Assembly: GCA_018971525.1 (NCBI GenBank)
Contig: JAGXAR010000002.1
Span: forward strand, 55,143 to 119,142
Reading direction: 5' to 3'
Length of the DNA stretch: 64,000 nt
From: Nitrospirota bacterium
Lineage (GTDB): Bacteria; Nitrospirota; Nitrospiria; Nitrospirales; Nitrospiraceae
Position 1 is the first letter of the stretch, and each line of letters opens with the position of its first letter. Made by a program: the position numbers and the translations under genes. Under the pieces are notes generated by a model, which was not told where the DNA came from, did no database searches, and saw only the letters and a list, made by a program, of their open reading frames with translations. Of the stretch, positions 45,107 through 53,026 are shown in pieces.

Positions 45107-46108
45107 ATGAATTCACCAGACTCCCATGATGCAGTCGGGATAGAAGTCCGTTGGACGGACGAGGCCTCCAAGCGTCTAGAGCGGGCACCGCTATTTTTGC
45201 GCGGGATGGTCCGTCGTCTGGCCGAAAAAAAGGCCAGAGAACTTGGCTACGCGGAGATTACGGGGGAGATTCTCGATCAGTTCAAGAACCAAATGATGGG
45301 CGGTATGGGCGGCGAATCCGGCATGGCGGACGCTGCGGAGCAAATGGCGCAAGGCCATCTTCCCTGGACTGCCGCCGCCAAGGAACGGCTGAATACGGTT
45401 CCTGAATTCATGCGCAACATGACCAAGCAAATTGCCGAAGAGATCGCCAGAGAGCGAGGCCATCTCGAGGTGAATGTCGAACTTTTTGAGAAGGTGGAAG
45501 CGTTAGGCGATCTCCGTGAGGCCTCGGCTCCTCCCCTGGAGTGGAGCGAGGGGGCGTTGGCCCAGCTTCACGAGAAACTGAAACAATCGCCGCCGATCGC
45601 CGTCGAATTTGTCACCGACATGTTGAGGCGGGACACCGAAGATTTGGCGAGGGAGAAGGGTGTGACGAAGATCGACGAGTCGATGTTGCTTCAATTGTGG
45701 GACGCGCCGCAGGAGCGAGTCGCTTGGACCGATGAGGCATGGAAGCGACTGCAGACGTCTCCGGATTTCGTGCGCAGCGGAATCCGCAAGGCTGCTGAGC
45801 GCAGGGCGCGGAAGCTTGGCCTCAAAGAGATCGATTCGGAGCACCTGACGACTTTCCGTAATCAAGCCATGATGAAAGCTGTGAAACGGATTCGCTCATT
45901 CGGGTACAACGAGCTGACCTTTGAGGCGTTCGATACGGCGCTGGAGAAGACCAAGCGGCTGCAGGGGAATGAGCAGGCAGAAAAACGTCTTCAGGAAATT
46001 CGCGGGCATTTTGCCGATCCGGACGTGAAGAAACCAGAAGGTGGGACACTCGGTGCCGACTTGATGGGCCGCTTTCGCAGGTATCTTAAGGGAGAAGGGA
46101 CGCTCTAG
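45107..46108 (+). CDS. four-module PCP_red-type repeat protein
   Basis: A 333-residue protein built almost entirely of PCP_red-like modules, the small domain otherwise found at the end of light-independent protochlorophyllide reductase B. Modules start at VRWTDEASKRLERAPLFLRGMV (10), LPWTAAAKERLNTVPEFMRNMT (84), a diverged LEWSEGALAQLHEKLKQSPPI (145) and VAWTDEAWKRLQTSPDFVRSGI (205). Each is followed by a helix with ARE/K-LG. No catalytic reductase domain or signal peptide is present. It may be a protein- or nucleic-acid-binding scaffold. It lies 13 bp after the IHF-like gene. Confidence 0.72.
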   Translation: MNSPDSHDAVGIEVRWTDEASKRLERAPLFLRGMVRRLAEKKARELGYAEITGEILDQFKNQMMGGMGGESGMADAAEQMAQGHLPWTAAAKERLNTVPEFMRNMTKQIAEEIARERGHLEVNVELFEKVEALGDLREASAPPLEWSEGALAQLHEKLKQSPPIAVEFVTDMLRRDTEDLAREKGVTKIDESMLLQLWDAPQERVAWTDEAWKRLQTSPDFVRSGIRKAAERRARKLGLKEIDSEHLTTFRNQAMMKAVKRIRSFGYNELTFEAFDTALEKTKRLQGNEQAEKRLQEIRGHFADPDVKKPEGGTLGADLMGRFRRYLKGEGTL

Positions 46109-46165
46109 CAGGATACCGCAAAGGCTGTCGGGGTCGTACTCCCATCGTTGAAATTCTCGACGGAG
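46108..46165. repeat. intergenic repeat, truncated copy 4
   Basis: It begins GCAGGATACCGCAAAGG at the stop of the PCP_red gene, like copies 1 and 3. The matching right end is missing. Confidence 0.5.
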
Positions 46166-46417
46166 CATATGGGGAGGTTTGCCGCCTTTCGGGGCCTGAT
46201 CGGGTCTGATTGTTTAGCGTGAAGTGTGACTGTTCAGATTTCAGCGGTCGTGAATGAATCGACCGGCAACTTGTCCGGGCTGCTCATCCCGCAGGCCTTG
46301 TTTCCATGGGTTCATACGAACACAGGGGGTTCTTCACACCGCTGTTGCCGTGGCTTGGCCAATAGGGCTGGACAATCGCTATGAGGCAGGGGCCGTTTGA
46401 GAACGGCCCCTGCTGTG
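46109..46417. other. intergenic region between convergent genes
   Basis: Besides the repeat fragment and the hairpin at 46386-46413, I see no gene or RNA in about 300 bp. Confidence 0.45.
46386..46413. terminator. hairpin between convergent genes
   Basis: GCAGGGGCCGTT and AACGGCCCCTGC pair perfectly around TGAG, 4 bp beyond the stop of the minus-strand gene. It could end transcription from either side, although a T-run is lacking. Confidence 0.6.
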
Positions 46418-46738
46418 TCAGTGGGCAGCCGTCTGTTGCGGCCAAAACTTATGGCGGATTTGCGGGAGAGGCTCGCTGTCGAAATTGGGGATATCGTAGA
46501 GACAGCGGTCGATCGTCGCCACCTCATCCTCGGTCAAGTCCAAGGTGACCCTCTTCTTCCAAAACTGATCGAGGGTGAAATAATCTCCTGACTGCGGCTT
46601 CTCGGCCAAAAGCGCCTTCATCTTATCGAAGCCCGCCGTGTCCACTCCGGGGACCCGGCCTTTATTGCGGTCGTGACACCAATGCAGTACCTCGGCGATT
46701 CCGTACATGGACAACTCAATCTTCATCATCTTGCTCAT
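46418..46738 (-). CDS. hypothetical cytosolic protein
   Basis: A 106-residue, unrecognised protein (MSKMMKIELSMYGIAEVLHWCHDRN...DYFTLDQFWKKRVTLDLTEDEVATIDRCLYDIP). It is alpha-rich, Trp/Cys containing, and has no signal peptide. A GTAAGGAGGAATCC site gives a confident start at 46738, so expression looks real. The downstream hairpin at 46386-46413 may terminate it. Confidence 0.65.
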   Translation of the reverse strand: MSKMMKIELSMYGIAEVLHWCHDRNKGRVPGVDTAGFDKMKALLAEKPQSGDYFTLDQFWKKRVTLDLTEDEVATIDRCLYDIPNFDSEPLPQIRHKFWPQQTAAH

Positions 46739-46936
46739 GGATTCCTCCTTACCAAGAGGGGCATTGTACCCTAAACCCTGCGCCGTTTTCAAAGCCGTCG
46801 CTGAGTGGACCAGGACAGGAGAAACCGCTTCTAGGCGGCATGTTTCTGCAGCCAGGTTGATTGCCAGGAGAAAGCGGTGGTCTGTATACTGGCATGACCT
46901 GCTTCGACATGAAGGCCTGATTTAAAGGGCGCACTT

Positions 46937-48181
46937 ATGCGGACGCATCTCTCTGTCTCCGGTTCCACGCTCGAGGTGCGGTGCGTGCTTAAAAGGGGTG
47001 ACGGCCACAGCAGCTGTAGAGCGTGGAACCTTGTGATCGTGGCGACAAGCATGTTCCTGCTTGTCGCGAACGGCTGTTCCAAGCAAGATCCCTACACCCC
47101 ACCGGATCTCTTCTACTACTTTGCCAGTTATAAGGTTGGTAAGAACCCGACGACTGTCACCCCCACTGATGTCAATCAAGACGGGTTTACCGATTTGCTG
47201 ACGACCAACATCGGCAGCAATACGCTCTCGATTCTCTTGGGCAACGGCGACGGTACCTTTCGCGAGCAAGTCCAATTGAGCAGCTGCAAAGAGCCCCGCT
47301 CGCTCGCCCTCGGGATGTATAATCACGATCCCTACCCCGATGTGGTCTTGGCCTGTTCCGGGGGCGACGAAATCGCCGTACTTTTTGGTCGGCCAGACGG
47401 AAAATTTGAAGAAGGGCCGCGCTATCCTGTGCATCGGACACCCATTGCCATTGCAAGCGACGATCTGAACGGCGATCAGACGCCCGACCTGGTGGTCGCG
47501 CTGCGGAACGACAAGATCAAAGTATTCTTGGGAACCGGCACCGGGGAATTTACCCACGGTGCTCAGTATGAATATGGCGATACGCCCACGTCGGTGGCAT
47601 TGGCCGACTTGACTGGGGATGGGAAGGTTGATCTGGCCGTGACGAATGGGGGGCCGATGTCGAACGCGGTCTCCATCTGGATTGGGAATGGTGACGGCAC
47701 ATTTCGCCCTCCCACCGATTATCGGACGGGGAAGCGCCCGCTCGGGGTCAGTTTCGCCGACTTCAATAATGACCGGATCCGCGACTTACTCGTGATCAAC
47801 GGCGAGCGGGATAGCTTCACAACCTTTCTCGGTAACGGTAATGGGACTTTCCAGCCAGGGCGGGATTCTGGTGCTGACGCCGGACCGAATTTCGGGCTTG
47901 CTCGTGACTTCAACGGCGATCGTCGCACCGATGTGGCCATCGTCAATCTTCAGTCGAGTGATCTCTCTATTCTCTTCGGTCGGGGCGATGGGACATTCGA
48001 ATATCCACCGAGAAACTATCGGACGAAGCCGGGTCCCTTCGCCATTGCGACGTTTCGCGTCACGACGAAGGAAGCTGAAGAGCCTGGACTTGTGACGGCG
48101 GACAACGGCAACGGAAGCGTCTCCATCTTTCTCCATCGGGGATTGAAAGCGGTGTCTGCTCCGGTCGCACCTCTCCTGTGA
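46937..48181 (+). CDS. VCBS/FG-GAP repeat lipoprotein
   Basis: A 414-residue secreted lipoprotein. The hydrophobic core (LVIVATSMFLLVANGC) ends in a lipobox-like Cys near 47, after an unusually long N-terminal stretch. The mature part is six or seven FG-GAP/VCBS repeats of about 50 residues. They carry calcium-loop motifs such as DVNQDGFTDLL, DLNGDQTPDLV, DLTGDGKVDLAV and DFNGDRRTDVAI, and the recurrent LGNGDGTF. It is likely a beta-propeller on the cell surface. The binding partner is unknown. An AAAGGGCG site precedes the ATG. Confidence 0.85.
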   Translation: MRTHLSVSGSTLEVRCVLKRGDGHSSCRAWNLVIVATSMFLLVANGCSKQDPYTPPDLFYYFASYKVGKNPTTVTPTDVNQDGFTDLLTTNIGSNTLSILLGNGDGTFREQVQLSSCKEPRSLALGMYNHDPYPDVVLACSGGDEIAVLFGRPDGKFEEGPRYPVHRTPIAIASDDLNGDQTPDLVVALRNDKIKVFLGTGTGEFTHGAQYEYGDTPTSVALADLTGDGKVDLAVTNGGPMSNAVSIWIGNGDGTFRPPTDYRTGKRPLGVSFADFNNDRIRDLLVINGERDSFTTFLGNGNGTFQPGRDSGADAGPNFGLARDFNGDRRTDVAIVNLQSSDLSILFGRGDGTFEYPPRNYRTKPGPFAIATFRVTTKEAEEPGLVTADNGNGSVSIFLHRGLKAVSAPVAPLL

Positions 48182-48243
48182 GGGGCGTACAACCCCTGTC
48201 GATATGCGGAGTCAATCAAAGGGCAGTTTTCTTGACAGCCTGC

Positions 48244-48272
48244 CGACCCTCGGCTACAGTGGCCGAGGGTCG
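48244..48272 (+). terminator. terminator after VCBS gene
   Basis: CGACCCTCGGC pairs with GCCGAGGGTCG (11 bp, 7-nt loop) and is followed by CCGTTTTC. Confidence 0.75.
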
Positions 48273-48312
48273 CCGTTTTCAAGCCTCTTGGCGCTCTGTT
48301 TCGAGGACACCT

Positions 48313-48513
48313 GTGAGATCCTTTGGATGGTGGTTTGCTATCGGCGCACTGCTCACTCTCTCCGTGATGATGGTACAGGGAGGCGTGCGAGATCTACTCG
48401 ACGGAGCCCCTCCCGGCAGTGGGGCAAGCCCATACCTCTCGTTTGGCACTACGATTTTCGGCGGAGGGCTGTTGGCGGGTTGCTTGGCATTGGTGATGAA
48501 TCGACTCCGGTAG
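48313..48513 (+). CDS. small two-helix membrane protein
   Basis: A 66-residue protein with two transmembrane helices (FGWWFAIGALLTLSVMMVQG; TTIFGGGLLAGCLALVMN) and a short loop. The GTG at 48313 with GAGG upstream is preferred, since the longer frame would run through the terminator. Function unknown. Confidence 0.5.
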   Translation: MRSFGWWFAIGALLTLSVMMVQGGVRDLLDGAPPGSGASPYLSFGTTIFGGGLLAGCLALVMNRLR

Positions 48514-48540
48514 ACATCTAGACTGAAGACGGGCACGTCG

Positions 48541-48729
48541 ATGCACTGTTTGAAATGTAAGGGCTTCATGATGGTCGAGCGTCACTATACGCTGGTGAAT
48601 CGGCGACTCTATGCCCGCTGTTTGAATTGCGGCTTTTGGATTGACCTTGCCGACCTGCTTCGCTTTTTTCATAAAGTGATCGACAGCGGGTTTCGCGGAG
48701 GGAAGGTTCGGGAGTCATTTACACTATGA
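48541..48729 (+). CDS. small zinc-ribbon protein
   Basis: A 62-residue protein with two CxxC knuckles, MHCLKCKGF and ARCLNCGFW, the pattern of a zinc ribbon, followed by a helix. It is too short for an enzyme and probably acts in protein or nucleic acid binding. It stands between a membrane protein and dac. Confidence 0.6.
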   Translation: MHCLKCKGFMMVERHYTLVNRRLYARCLNCGFWIDLADLLRFFHKVIDSGFRGGKVRESFTL

Positions 48730-48745
48730 GTAGGAGCACGAGTTC

Positions 48746-49669
48746 ATGACGAGAAGTGGCTGCGAGCGGTCCTGTCGGCGGGCGTCCCTCGCCAGGGCTG
48801 CCGGAGTGTTCATTGGACTTGTGTTGATCAGCGTCGAGTCCGTCACTCCATCCAGTGCTTTTGCGCAGAGCGTCGGGGCTCAACCTGTGCGTGTCCGAAC
48901 TGCGATTGCCACGCGCCAGTCCCCTCCGTGGCGAGTCGCTCCAGCCCATGGCATTCTTCTCAAGGAACTCAATAGTGGGCGTGTGTTGTATGAGCACGAT
49001 GCCGGGAAGCGGATGTCCCCCGCAAGCCTCACGAAAATCATGTCGGCCCTGGTCATTCTGGAAAAGGGTAAGTTGGGTGATTTGGTCACGATTAGTCCCA
49101 ATGCCGCACGGGCTCACAAGACGCACCTGCGCGTGAAGGCAGGGCAGGTCTTTAGGCTGGAAGATCTGCTGAAGGCCATGTTGATCATGTCCGCGAATGA
49201 TGCTTGTCTTGCAGCGGTAGAGCATGTCGGTGGCGACGAAGCACAGTTCGTGACTCTCATGAATGCCAAGGCTGCGGCCCTCGGCTTGGCTGATACGCAT
49301 TTCAGTAATGGCTGCGGGTTCGATAACCCGGACCATTACTCGACGGCCGAAGACCTCGCCGCGCTGAGTGTCATGGCCCTCGATCAGCCGATCTTCCGGC
49401 AGTTGGTCCGTGAGGAGCGCGCGATCATCACCCCTGTCAACGGGCACCGTGCGTATATCTTGCACAACACGAACAGATTGCTGGGGCGCATTCCCGGTGT
49501 CGAAGGGATTAAGACAGGATTTACTTCCAAGGCCGGACGGTGCCTGATTGCCAAAGTCTCTCAGAACGGGAGCGATCTTCTCCTCGTGATCCTCAACTCC
49601 AAGCGTCGCTGGAATACTGCGACGAACCTCATTACCTATGGGCTACAGGCAGCCGAAGCTCTGCACTGA
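48746..49669 (+). CDS. D-alanyl-D-alanine carboxypeptidase
   Basis: A 307-residue penicillin-binding protein of the PBP5/DacA class that trims peptidoglycan pentapeptides in the periplasm. The signal peptide is near 15-40 (AAGVFIGLVLISVES). Active-site motifs are SPASLTKIMSALVI (SxxK) near 90, MSANDACLA (SxN) near 150 and GIKTGFTSKAG (KTG) near 252. It ends shortly after the catalytic domain, without the usual C-terminal beta domain or membrane helix, so it is probably soluble. Confidence 0.9.
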   Translation: MTRSGCERSCRRASLARAAGVFIGLVLISVESVTPSSAFAQSVGAQPVRVRTAIATRQSPPWRVAPAHGILLKELNSGRVLYEHDAGKRMSPASLTKIMSALVILEKGKLGDLVTISPNAARAHKTHLRVKAGQVFRLEDLLKAMLIMSANDACLAAVEHVGGDEAQFVTLMNAKAAALGLADTHFSNGCGFDNPDHYSTAEDLAALSVMALDQPIFRQLVREERAIITPVNGHRAYILHNTNRLLGRIPGVEGIKTGFTSKAGRCLIAKVSQNGSDLLLVILNSKRRWNTATNLITYGLQAAEALH

Positions 49670-49924
49670 ATACCTCTGGTTGATCACGACGACACGCATG
49701 TAGGCAGAGGCGAGAAGGCTAATACAGCCTGGTTAGCCGCAATCTGTCCGTTCGAATTCTCCGGGGGAGCTCCGGCGAGGGCCCCACAGACGTTGTGACG
49801 GAGTGTGGGAATTGAGGAGGAGAAACGGGGCGGGATCGAATTCAAGTTGGCAATCGGCAAGAAGTATATGCAGCGTTCCAGATCGGTAGGCGAGGGTTAG
49901 GAGCTGAACATTCAGCCCGTATCG

Positions 49925-50458
49925 CTACCGAAGGGGGGAAAATTCGACGTTCACATCTTTCCCCAGATAGTTGATGACGAATCCCTGCTTATCATAGGCC
50001 AGTATGGCACCCATCACGTTTTCATCTCCGTAGTCTTCCTGTCCCAATAGTTTTCGCACGTCATCAGGGCTTTCGCTGTTTAACACGTTGCGAAAGATGC
50101 CGCGGGTCTTATAGGAAAACCGGTTATTGATAAAGATCAGGTCGACCTTGCCGTCCTGAACGCGCACCCCGGCCATCGGACCGGTCGGTTTGCGTTGGTC
50201 GAGCAAGAAGATAAACAAGGCTTCCTGTTCCACTTTCACTCCAGGAATCTTTTCATTCACCAGAGAGTCCAAGGCTTTGGCTTCGGAGTCTCCCAATTTG
50301 ACTCCAAACAGTGAAACCTCGGCACTCTTCAAGGCCTTGGGGTCCATCACGTCGTTCTTGCTCAACTCGTAGGGCTCGCCATACCCAGGGGACACCCATG
50401 CGCCGGCACCGGCCATCACCATGCAGGTTAGCGTGACGACTCGCAGTAAATCCTTCAT
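49925..50458 (-). CDS. secreted hypothetical protein
   Basis: A 177-residue protein with a signal peptide (LLRVVTLTCMVMAGAGAWVSPGYGE) and a mature beta/alpha part (AEVSLFGVKLGDSEAKALDSLV; KVDLIFINNRFSYKTRGIF; LAYDKQGFVINYLGKDVNVEF). It has the look of a small periplasmic domain with a strand-rich core. No family is recognised. A GGTAAGGAGGAGTC site gives the start at 50458. It lies near, but is not coupled to, the LysR gene. Confidence 0.65.
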   Translation of the reverse strand: MKDLLRVVTLTCMVMAGAGAWVSPGYGEPYELSKNDVMDPKALKSAEVSLFGVKLGDSEAKALDSLVNEKIPGVKVEQEALFIFLLDQRKPTGPMAGVRVQDGKVDLIFINNRFSYKTRGIFRNVLNSESPDDVRKLLGQEDYGDENVMGAILAYDKQGFVINYLGKDVNVEFSPLR

Positions 50459-50612
50459 CGACTCCTCCTTACCATGGGTTCCGTGAGATGTATGCTGCGT
50501 GAAATCTATTGGCGAAATTGGTGGGATCATGCAGTGTATGCGCATTTTATCGGACGGCCTGAGAACTTGCAAGGAACGGCTGAATGCGCCTTTGGGGCCG
50601 CTTTCCAGGATC

Positions 50613-51545
50613 TTATCCTGTCGTCACAATACTGCGGCGACTCTGTTTTGGGCGGGAGAGGAGGCGGGTCATGGTCGTCCGACAGAGGGTGCCGAATTCC
50701 CTCGCGGCAATATTTTGGTATCGGTTAGCCTGGTAGGCCAACCCCACCGAATGGCGGGGAATAGGATCGTACAAGTCGATAATCCGCAACCCCGATCCTG
50801 CAAGTCTTAATCGTACGTACAGTTCAGGTAGAATCGTGAGTCCTGCCCCTTCCGCTACCGCCTGGAGGATGCCCTCGGGGGAGGTCATCTCGAGCACAAC
50901 TTGGGTCTTGATCTGAGCCTGTGCGCATTCCGCGTCCACCATCTTCCGCAAGCAATAATCCACCGGCATGAGTATGAGCGGAAGCCCACCAAGATCTTGC
51001 ATCCGCAGGCGAGATTGGGGCAGGGGATAGTGCGTTGGCGCGACCAAAACAAGCCGTTCGTCAAAAAGCGGGACGGTGGTCAGCTGGTCGTGCGGGACGG
51101 GGAGGAGGCAGATGCCCACATCGAGTAGATTGGCGAGGAGGCCAGTGACGATGTCTGCCGAGGGTTGTGAGTGGACTTGCAGATGAATCCCTGGAAACCG
51201 CTGCTTGAATTGTGAGACCAGTGGGGCAATAAGGTAGGAGTTGACGGTGGCGAGGGTTCCCACGACCAAGCGCCCGCGCTGTGCGCCGTGTAGCTCTTGT
51301 ACGAGTTGCGTCGCCTGTTCCAATTCACGGATCGCGCGTAGCGCATGATCGCGAAACAGCTCGCCTGCTTGAGTCAGCATCACCTTACGTCCGAGCCGGT
51401 CCAGTAGAGGAGTACCCAATTCCTCTTCCAAGTCGCGGATCTGGACCGAAAGCGAAGGCTGGGACACGTGCAGGGTCTCGGATGCCTTCGTAAAATTCTG
51501 TGCGGAAGCTACGGCGAGGAAGTAACGAAGATGACGCAGTTCCAT
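50613..51545 (-). CDS. LysR-family transcriptional regulator
   Basis: A 310-residue regulator. The N-terminal winged HTH (MELRHLRYFLAVASAQNFTKASETLHVSQPSLSVQIRDLEEELG) is followed by the two-lobed effector domain (RGRLVVGTLATVNSYLIAPLV ... DVGICLLPVPHDQL; LPLILMPVDYCLRKMVD). It is divergent from the truncated hemoglobin gene across a 200-bp region with a perfect dyad. The usual LysR layout is autorepression plus control of the divergent gene. The effector is not evident. Confidence 0.9.
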   Translation of the reverse strand: MELRHLRYFLAVASAQNFTKASETLHVSQPSLSVQIRDLEEELGTPLLDRLGRKVMLTQAGELFRDHALRAIRELEQATQLVQELHGAQRGRLVVGTLATVNSYLIAPLVSQFKQRFPGIHLQVHSQPSADIVTGLLANLLDVGICLLPVPHDQLTTVPLFDERLVLVAPTHYPLPQSRLRMQDLGGLPLILMPVDYCLRKMVDAECAQAQIKTQVVLEMTSPEGILQAVAEGAGLTILPELYVRLRLAGSGLRIIDLYDPIPRHSVGLAYQANRYQNIAAREFGTLCRTTMTRLLSRPKQSRRSIVTTG

Positions 51546-51569
51546 AAGAGCTCCTTTGACCGTGCGCTG

Positions 51570-51590
51570 GCTATAGGTAGCAGCTATAGC
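51570..51590. promoter_or_regulatory. dyad in LysR-hemoglobin intergenic region
   Basis: GCTATAG-N7-CTATAGC, a perfect 21-bp interrupted palindrome 25 bp upstream of the LysR start. It contains a T-N11-A core and is a good candidate LysR recognition site. Confidence 0.6.
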
Positions 51591-51747
51591 TGGCATCAAA
51601 ACAATATATTTGAGATAGGAATGCTAACAACAGTACGATGACCTGTCAAGGGAGCCAATGCCTATCCACCGAACCAATGATGCAGGGAGGCAGGGCTATA
51701 ACACTTACACCAGCGACGGGTTCGTTCGCTACTGAGGGAGGGGTTAT

Positions 51748-52200
51748 ATGACGAAGCAATCTGTGTTGCGGGGATGGGTGGCAGGATTCATTGTCATGGT
51801 GGTCTTGGTTGGCTGTGCGGGAACGGAGCAGATGTCGGCCGGGAAGTCTCTCTACGACCGGCTTGGCGGCAAGTCCTCGATTTCCGCGGTCGTTGATCAG
51901 TTTGTGGCCAATGTGGCAGCCGATACCAGGATCAATGGCCGTTTTGCGACCACCGATATTAGGAAACTGAAGGGCCACCTCGTCGATCAAATTTGCACGG
52001 CGACAGGCGGACCCTGCACCTACAATGGGCGCGACATGAAAACGACCCATGCTGGGATGAAGATTTCCAATGGGGACTTTGGGGCATTAGTGGAGGACCT
52101 GGTGAAATCGCTGGATACGTTCAAAGTGCCGGGGCGGGAGAAGGGAGAACTTCTCGATCTCCTTGGACCAATGAAGAAGGATATTGTCGAAGCTCCGTAA
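51748..52200 (+). CDS. lipoprotein-type truncated hemoglobin
   Basis: A 150-residue group-1-like truncated globin with an N-terminal lipoprotein signal (VAGFIVMVVLVGC, lipobox LVGC near 25). The globin part has SLYDRLGGKSSISAVVDQFVANVAAD near 35-60, a heme-pocket region GPCTYNGRDMKTTHAGMKI with the proximal His in THAGM, and GREKGELLDLL near the end. It would bind O2 or NO at the envelope and not in the cytosol. Group-1 globins usually have no signal peptide, so its location is unusual. It is divergent from a LysR gene and ends before a hairpin terminator. Confidence 0.85.
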   Translation: MTKQSVLRGWVAGFIVMVVLVGCAGTEQMSAGKSLYDRLGGKSSISAVVDQFVANVAADTRINGRFATTDIRKLKGHLVDQICTATGGPCTYNGRDMKTTHAGMKISNGDFGALVEDLVKSLDTFKVPGREKGELLDLLGPMKKDIVEAP

Positions 52201-52210
52201 CGACCGTGAA

Positions 52211-52242
52211 GCGATGGGGGCGGACTGATACGTCCCCATCGC
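52211..52242 (+). terminator. terminator after hemoglobin gene
   Basis: GCGATGGGG (52211) pairs with CCCCATCGC (52234-52242), followed by TTTATATA. Confidence 0.7.
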
Positions 52243-52259
52243 TTTATATACGGAAGGCG

Positions 52260-52553
52260 CTAGATGGTGTGATGGGTTGTAATGAGGAGGGCTCCGAGGT
52301 GCCGGAGCCTTCGAAAGTACGGCCGACAGTCTTCTTCAAGCTCGTCGGTCAAGTTATCCAGATCAGCGACACAATCTTCGACGATCCCGAGGCGCTGCGC
52401 ATCAAGTCCTTCAGGACTGTCGAGGAAATACACGACGCATCCGCTGATCACGGTATCCAGTGTCATCAACGGCCCCTCATGCTGGCTTCCCACTCGAGGC
52501 CACCGCTCCTCCTTGTGAGCTTCCCAGAGAGTCAGTACGGCGTCTCGATCCAT
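52260..52553 (-). CDS. hypothetical protein
   Basis: A 97-residue acidic protein (MDRDAVLTLWEAHKEERWPRVGSQHEGPLMTLDTVISGCVVYFLD...DNLTDELEEDCRPYFRRLRHLGALLI). The amphipathic helices and the gene-like composition support coding, but I do not recognise a domain. It has a GAGG-type site upstream. Confidence 0.55.
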   Translation of the reverse strand: MDRDAVLTLWEAHKEERWPRVGSQHEGPLMTLDTVISGCVVYFLDSPEGLDAQRLGIVEDCVADLDNLTDELEEDCRPYFRRLRHLGALLITTHHTI

Positions 52554-52587
52554 CCTGAGGTCCTCTACGATTACGATCCCACTTGAC

Positions 52588-52977
52588 TCAGCTCCGACCG
52601 ATCCACCCTAGCGCATACAGTAACAGGACCGCAAGCGTACAGAGACCAAGACCCCAGAATCGGTAGTCGATGTCTTCTCGGCTGACACACCAATCGATGA
52701 CCGGTCCACGCCACGAGTGTGGTCCGATCGACAGGAAGGCTCCTTTGGCGATCATGCCTCCTGCCGTCACCATCCAGAGCGATTGATAGGGGAACTCCGG
52801 CGCAGCGAAGAACAAGAAGACGCCTCCGATGATAGCGAGAAGTTCCCACCTCAAGATCGCAGGGGATTGCTGCACCAACTCGCGGACCTGGGTGATGATA
52901 TAGCGAGGAGCCACCAGGAGGGCCATGCCGTCGGCCAGCCATACCCCGGCGAGTGCGGCCAATGCAAAGTCCTTCAA
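52588..52977 (-). CDS. membrane protein, unknown function
   Basis: A 129-residue protein with four hydrophobic segments (FALAALAGVWLADGMALLV; WELLAIIGGVFLFFAAP; SLWMVTAGGMIAKGAFLS; FWGLGLCTLAVLLLYALGWI). The start appears to be TTG at 52977 with a GAGGTCTCC site. It follows glutamate dehydrogenase on the same strand. Function unknown. Confidence 0.6.
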   Translation of the reverse strand: MKDFALAALAGVWLADGMALLVAPRYIITQVRELVQQSPAILRWELLAIIGGVFLFFAAPEFPYQSLWMVTAGGMIAKGAFLSIGPHSWRGPVIDWCVSREDIDYRFWGLGLCTLAVLLLYALGWIGRS

Positions 52978-53026
52978 GCTGGAGACCTCGACTGTACGAA
53001 ACCCCGGCCCTCATGATGGTTTGAGA

